A stretch of 64,000 bases of DNA from an uncultured Winogradskyella sp. (lineage in GTDB: Bacteria > Bacteroidota > Bacteroidia > Flavobacteriales > Flavobacteriaceae): assembly GCF_947498345.1 (NCBI RefSeq), contig NZ_CANMJY010000001.1, positions 310,001 through 374,000 of the forward strand, read 5' to 3'. The position numbers were made by a program, and so were the translations under genes. Shown here piece by piece: positions 59,981-64,000 of this stretch. The notes below the pieces were generated by a model. It had not been told where the DNA came from, ran no database searches, and saw only the letters and a program-made list of their open reading frames with translations. Numbering within the stretch: position 1 is the stretch's first letter; each line of letters starts with the position of its first letter.

Positions 59981-60782
59981 TTTAATATGTGGTCTTATTG
60001 CGATACTATCTGTTTTTTTATCTCAAGCACAGCGTAAAGAACTCAAAGGACAACTTATTGCTGATGGAGATGTTGAGGGTATTCATATATTAAATAAGAC
60101 AGCATTAAAATATGCAATCTCTAATGAAGACGGGAGTTTTTTGATCATAGCTAAAGCTTCTGACACTTTATTTATTTCTGGCTTAAAATATCAATCTAAA
60201 GAAGTTATTGTGACACAACCCATGGAGATTTTGGGTAATTTTTCAGTACTACTTATTGAAAAAATTAACGAACTAGATGAAGTCATTGTTGGTAAAATCT
60301 TAACAGGAAGTTTAGAGTCTGACTTAGAAAATTCAGATGCAAAAACAGAAATTAATTTCTATGATCTGGGTATTCCAGGAAATACAAATTTGCCACTTAC
60401 ACAGAATGAAAGAAAATTATTTGACGCAGATGGAGGACCAGACATTCTCTCAATATCTGGCGGGCCTTTTGGAGGTGGAGTAGGTGTGAATTTCCATAAG
60501 CTACTCAATAAAATTAGTGGAAGAACAAAAAAACTCCAAGAAATTGTAGAATTAGATGATCGAGATAAATGTATCAATAGATTAAGAATAGATTATGAGT
60601 TTACTATTTTTGAAAAGGATACATTAGCACTCAATTTAAGAAACGAGTATTTTTTGTTTTGTCAAGAAGATGATAGTTTTCTAGAGCTTTGTAAAGAAAA
60701 AAATGACATAAAGTTGCTTGAATATTTGAAACAAAAATTAAAAGCCTACAGAGAGAATAGAAAAATTAAAGATAAAAATTAA
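59967..60782 (+). CDS. CarboxypepD_reg-like domain protein, copy 2
   Basis: LKGQLIADGDVEGIHILNKTALKYAISNEDGSFLIIAKASDTLFISGLKYQSKEVIVT; 14-nt overlap with copy 1. Confidence 0.85.
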   Translation: MKKTNLICGLIAILSVFLSQAQRKELKGQLIADGDVEGIHILNKTALKYAISNEDGSFLIIAKASDTLFISGLKYQSKEVIVTQPMEILGNFSVLLIEKINELDEVIVGKILTGSLESDLENSDAKTEINFYDLGIPGNTNLPLTQNERKLFDADGGPDILSISGGPFGGGVGVNFHKLLNKISGRTKKLQEIVELDDRDKCINRLRIDYEFTIFEKDTLALNLRNEYFLFCQEDDSFLELCKEKNDIKLLEYLKQKLKAYRENRKIKDKN

Positions 60783-60829
60783 CTTTGGAACACTTCTTGG
60801 GTTTAGCTAATTAAAGATATAATATAAAG

Positions 60830-61336
60830 ATGAAATCATTACAAATCATAATAACACTTTTAATACTACCTGTACTGGTTTCAAGTAATACAAAACACGA
60901 ATATTACGTTAGTGTAACAAAAATTGAATATATTAAAGAACAGCAATCGCTTCAAATCATGAGTCAAATTTTTATAGACGATTTCGAAGAATTATTGCGC
61001 AAGCGTTACGATGAAAATATAACATTAGCACCAGACAACGATACCAAGATTATTAATACTTACATGGCACGCTATCTATCTGATAAGCTAAAAATAAAAG
61101 TCAATGAAAGCTTAGTAAGATTCAATTTTATAGGCAAGGAATACAAAGATGATATTACATATTGTTATCTGGAGATCGAAAATATTTCTAAAATCAAATC
61201 CATAGAGGTTGCTAATAGGGCGCTGTTTGATTTATTCCCAGAACAGCAAAATATTGTAAGACTTAAAATGCTCGATAGAAATAGAAGCTTTTTACTCATT
61301 CCAGATAATGATAAATGCGTGTTAAACTTTGATTAA
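60830..61336 (+). CDS. DUF6702-like protein
   Basis: KHEYYVSVTKIEYIKEQQSLQIMSQIFIDDFEELLRKRYDENITL; sits immediately upstream of the M1 peptidase. Confidence 0.75.
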   Translation: MKSLQIIITLLILPVLVSSNTKHEYYVSVTKIEYIKEQQSLQIMSQIFIDDFEELLRKRYDENITLAPDNDTKIINTYMARYLSDKLKIKVNESLVRFNFIGKEYKDDITYCYLEIENISKIKSIEVANRALFDLFPEQQNIVRLKMLDRNRSFLLIPDNDKCVLNFD

Positions 61337-61398
61337 AAATCTCTTAAAGCCACGTTAAATACTTATTTTAGGCATCATTTTTAAAAACACTAACAACA

Positions 61399-63699
61399 AT
61401 GAAGATTTTTAAGTATGTTTTTGGTGCTTTACTTTTTGTTTCTGCAAGTACTTATGCTCAAAACGAGATAAAGCCCGAACGTAAACCTGGTCACACCAAT
61501 CAAAACAAATTCAAACAATTATATGATGAGTTTGCAACACCTAATATGTTTAGAACAGGCTCTGGTGCTCCAGGTCCGGCATATTACCAACAGCAGGCTG
61601 ATTACAAAATGGATATTGAAATTGATGATGTAAATGCCAAATTATTCGGTAATGAAACCATTACTTATACCAATAACTCACCAGATGAATTAAAATACCT
61701 TTGGGTTCAATTAGACCAAAACATGCGTGCTAAAGATTCTAAGACTCCTTTGATCAATAGCTCAGGTATTCGTCCTGCGGCATCAGCTTCGAGAGCAGCA
61801 AGAACTTACTTAAAAGAACGCTTTGATGGTGGCTTTAATATTGAGCATGTTAAAGATGTAAACGGCAAAGATTTACCTCATATGATTAATCGCACTATGA
61901 TGCGTATAGAATTGCCGAAGGCAATGAAGACAGGCGATAAATTTTCATTCAATATAAAATGGTGGTACAATATTAATGACCATGTTAAGGATGGAGGGCG
62001 CTCTGGTTATGAATACTTTGAGGAAAATGATAACAGAATCTATGTAATGGCGCAATTTTATCCTCGTATGGCAGTATATAATGATGTAGAAGGCTGGCAA
62101 AATTCTCAATTTTGGGGACGTGATGAGTTTGCATTACCATTTGGAGATTTTGATGTTAATATTACAGTCCCTGCTGATCATATTTTAGATGGTACAGGTT
62201 ATTTAACTAATAGAGATGAGGTTTTTACCAAAGAAATGATGAAACGTTATAACAAGGCTAAAAAATCTTTCGATAAGCCTGTAATGATTGTAACTCAAGA
62301 AGAAGCTGAGGTAACTGAAAAAACTAAAAGTGACAAGAAAAAAACCTGGAGACTTTCTGCACAGATGGTACGTGATTTTGGTTTTGCAACTTCTCGAAAG
62401 TTTATTTGGGATATGATGGCTGTTAAGATTGGAGATAGAGATGTTATGGCAGTATCTATGTATTCTAAGGAGGGGAATCCTTTATGGGAGCAATGGTCTA
62501 CAAGAACAGTTGCAAGTACATTGAAGTCTTATTCTCGTATGACTTTTGATTACCCTTACCATAAAGCAATTTCTGTACATGCTCCTATGGGAATGGAGTA
62601 CCCTATGATTTGTTATAATTTTGGTCGACCAGATAAAGATGGTAATTACTCAGATAGAACAAAATATGGGATGATTAGTGTTATTATTCACGAAGTAGGT
62701 CATAACTTTTTTCCTATGATTGTAAATAGTGATGAGCGTCAATGGACATGGATGGATGAAGGCTTAAATACATTTGTGCAATATGTTGCCGAGCAAGATT
62801 TTGGCGAGTGGTATCCTGCAGCATTGTCTCCAGGACACGACAAATATCCATCACGCAGAGGTCCAGCCAAAAATATTGTCAGATATATGGGAGGCAATCA
62901 AGATTATATTGCGCCAATTATGACCAAAGGTTTAAATACTTATCAGTTTGGTAGTAATGCCTATAGTAAACCAGCAACTGGGTTGAATATCTTGAGAGAA
63001 ACCATTATGGGTCGCGAACTTTTTGATTATTCATTTAGAGAATATGCAAATCGCTGGATGTTTAAGCACCCAACACCAGAAGATTTTTTCCGTACTATGG
63101 AAGATGCTTCTGCAGTTGATTTAGATTGGTTTTGGAGAGGCTGGTTCTATACCACAGATTATACAGACATTGGTATTAAAGAAGTTAAGAAATATGCTGT
63201 TACTAATAAACCAAATGAAAACGGAAAGAAATTAGCTGAGCGTTATAACATGGATCCTAATGCTTTAGTTTATTTTATAGGTGAAGGAGAAGAAGGCTAT
63301 GATGAAGCTATGAAAGATGCTGCTTCTGTTGAAGATTTGCCTACGGTTAAAGAGTATATTATGGACAATTTTACTCCAGAGCAACAAAAAAACATGAAGA
63401 AATCGCCTAAATATTTCTATCAGGTTACTTTTGATAAACCAGGAGGTTTGGTAATGCCAGTAATTGTAGAGTATGAATACTCAGATGGTTCTAAAGAAAA
63501 AGTGACGTATCCTGCTCAAATCTGGAGATTCAATGATAAAGAAGTGAGTAGAGCAGTGGCTAGCGAAAAGGAAATAGTATCGATTATAGTAGATCCCGAT
63601 TTAGAAACTGCTGATGTAGACACATCTAACAACTCTTGGCCAAGAGAAATTGAAGAAAGCGATTTTGATAAGTTTAAGAATAAGAAGGTCAAAGACTAA
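61399..63699 (+). CDS. M1-family metallopeptidase
   Basis: VIIHEVGHNFFPMIVNSDERQWTWMDEGLNTFVQYVAE (HExxH-x18-E); signal peptide. Confidence 0.95.
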   Translation: MKIFKYVFGALLFVSASTYAQNEIKPERKPGHTNQNKFKQLYDEFATPNMFRTGSGAPGPAYYQQQADYKMDIEIDDVNAKLFGNETITYTNNSPDELKYLWVQLDQNMRAKDSKTPLINSSGIRPAASASRAARTYLKERFDGGFNIEHVKDVNGKDLPHMINRTMMRIELPKAMKTGDKFSFNIKWWYNINDHVKDGGRSGYEYFEENDNRIYVMAQFYPRMAVYNDVEGWQNSQFWGRDEFALPFGDFDVNITVPADHILDGTGYLTNRDEVFTKEMMKRYNKAKKSFDKPVMIVTQEEAEVTEKTKSDKKKTWRLSAQMVRDFGFATSRKFIWDMMAVKIGDRDVMAVSMYSKEGNPLWEQWSTRTVASTLKSYSRMTFDYPYHKAISVHAPMGMEYPMICYNFGRPDKDGNYSDRTKYGMISVIIHEVGHNFFPMIVNSDERQWTWMDEGLNTFVQYVAEQDFGEWYPAALSPGHDKYPSRRGPAKNIVRYMGGNQDYIAPIMTKGLNTYQFGSNAYSKPATGLNILRETIMGRELFDYSFREYANRWMFKHPTPEDFFRTMEDASAVDLDWFWRGWFYTTDYTDIGIKEVKKYAVTNKPNENGKKLAERYNMDPNALVYFIGEGEEGYDEAMKDAASVEDLPTVKEYIMDNFTPEQQKNMKKSPKYFYQVTFDKPGGLVMPVIVEYEYSDGSKEKVTYPAQIWRFNDKEVSRAVASEKEIVSIIVDPDLETADVDTSNNSWPREIEESDFDKFKNKKVKD

Positions 63700-63720
63700 T
63701 TGCTGTAAAACTGATAATAA

Positions 63721-63750
63721 AAAGCCGACTTTTACGAGTCGGCTTTTTTA
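63721..63750 (+). terminator. Intrinsic terminator after M1 peptidase
   Basis: AAAGCCGACT-tttacg-AGTCGGCTTTTTT. Confidence 0.9.
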
Positions 63751-63877
63751 ATGAGATTCATTTAATAAAAGCCTTTGGGAGAACATAAAAGTTATGGTTA
63801 AACTAATGTCATTGAAAAGCAGTATTTTGTTTTAAGTTAATTCAGATAATCTTAGTAAATATCTTTTATAAACTAAC

Positions 63878-63885
63878 TATATTTG
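63878..63885 (+). promoter_or_regulatory. Bacteroidota -7 element immediately upstream of tatA
   Basis: TATATTTG ending 7 nt before ATG 63893. Confidence 0.55.
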
Positions 63886-63892
63886 CACTGTG

Positions 63893-64000
63893 ATGCAACA
63901 TCCTACATTATTATTCATTGGCGGTACCGAAATTGTGTTTATACTATTTATAGTGGTATTGGTTTTTGGTGCAGATAAACTACCCGAAGTGGCTCGTGGT
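63893..64000 (+). CDS. tatA: Sec-independent translocase TatA-family protein (truncated by window end)
   Basis: ATG then MQHPTLLFIGGTEIVFILFIVVLVFGADKLPEVARG, the typical TatA/MttA N-terminus; open to the window edge. Confidence 0.88.
   Translation, partial: MQHPTLLFIGGTEIVFILFIVVLVFGADKLPEVARG

Noticed and set aside
1-64000. CRISPR arrays, restriction-modification or other defence islands, prophage, transposons
   Set aside because: No regularly spaced repeats, cas-like, R-M, integrase or transposase proteins in the ORF set.

Overview
This window is an AT-rich Flavobacteriaceae-type (Bacteroidota) chromosomal segment. It is almost entirely densely packed core and housekeeping genes. I saw no rRNA operon, CRISPR array, prophage, transposase or integrase; tRNA/ncRNA absence was not tested computationally. 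Landmarks, left to right: (1) a membrane-lipid cluster with a CDP-archaeol-synthase-like (CarS/DUF46) protein, a CDP-alcohol phosphatidyltransferase and a GtrA-like protein; (2) pnp and rpsO; (3) accD and fbaA; (4) tamL / trmH-like / porT / ubiE; (5) trkA-trkH; (6) three tandem, mutually related small single-TM proteins; (7) a run of T9SS substrates and Omp28/TlpA thioredoxin-fold proteins around a DUF6029-like outer-membrane protein; (8) pruA, apaG, a PLP decarboxylase and a DUF5103 T9SS plug-like protein; (9) a complete nqrABCDEF operon and, about 6 kb away, apbE; (10) map, gpmI, M48 and pepE; (11) tandem CarboxypepD_reg-like proteins, a DUF6702-like protein and an M1 peptidase; (12) the start of tatA at the right edge. 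The most novel candidate is the small-membrane-protein trio at 19.2-20.1 kb. Next are the bacterial CarS-like lipid cluster and the envelope thiol-redox cluster at 24-29.5 kb. No claim here was checked with a database search; family names rest on motif recognition.
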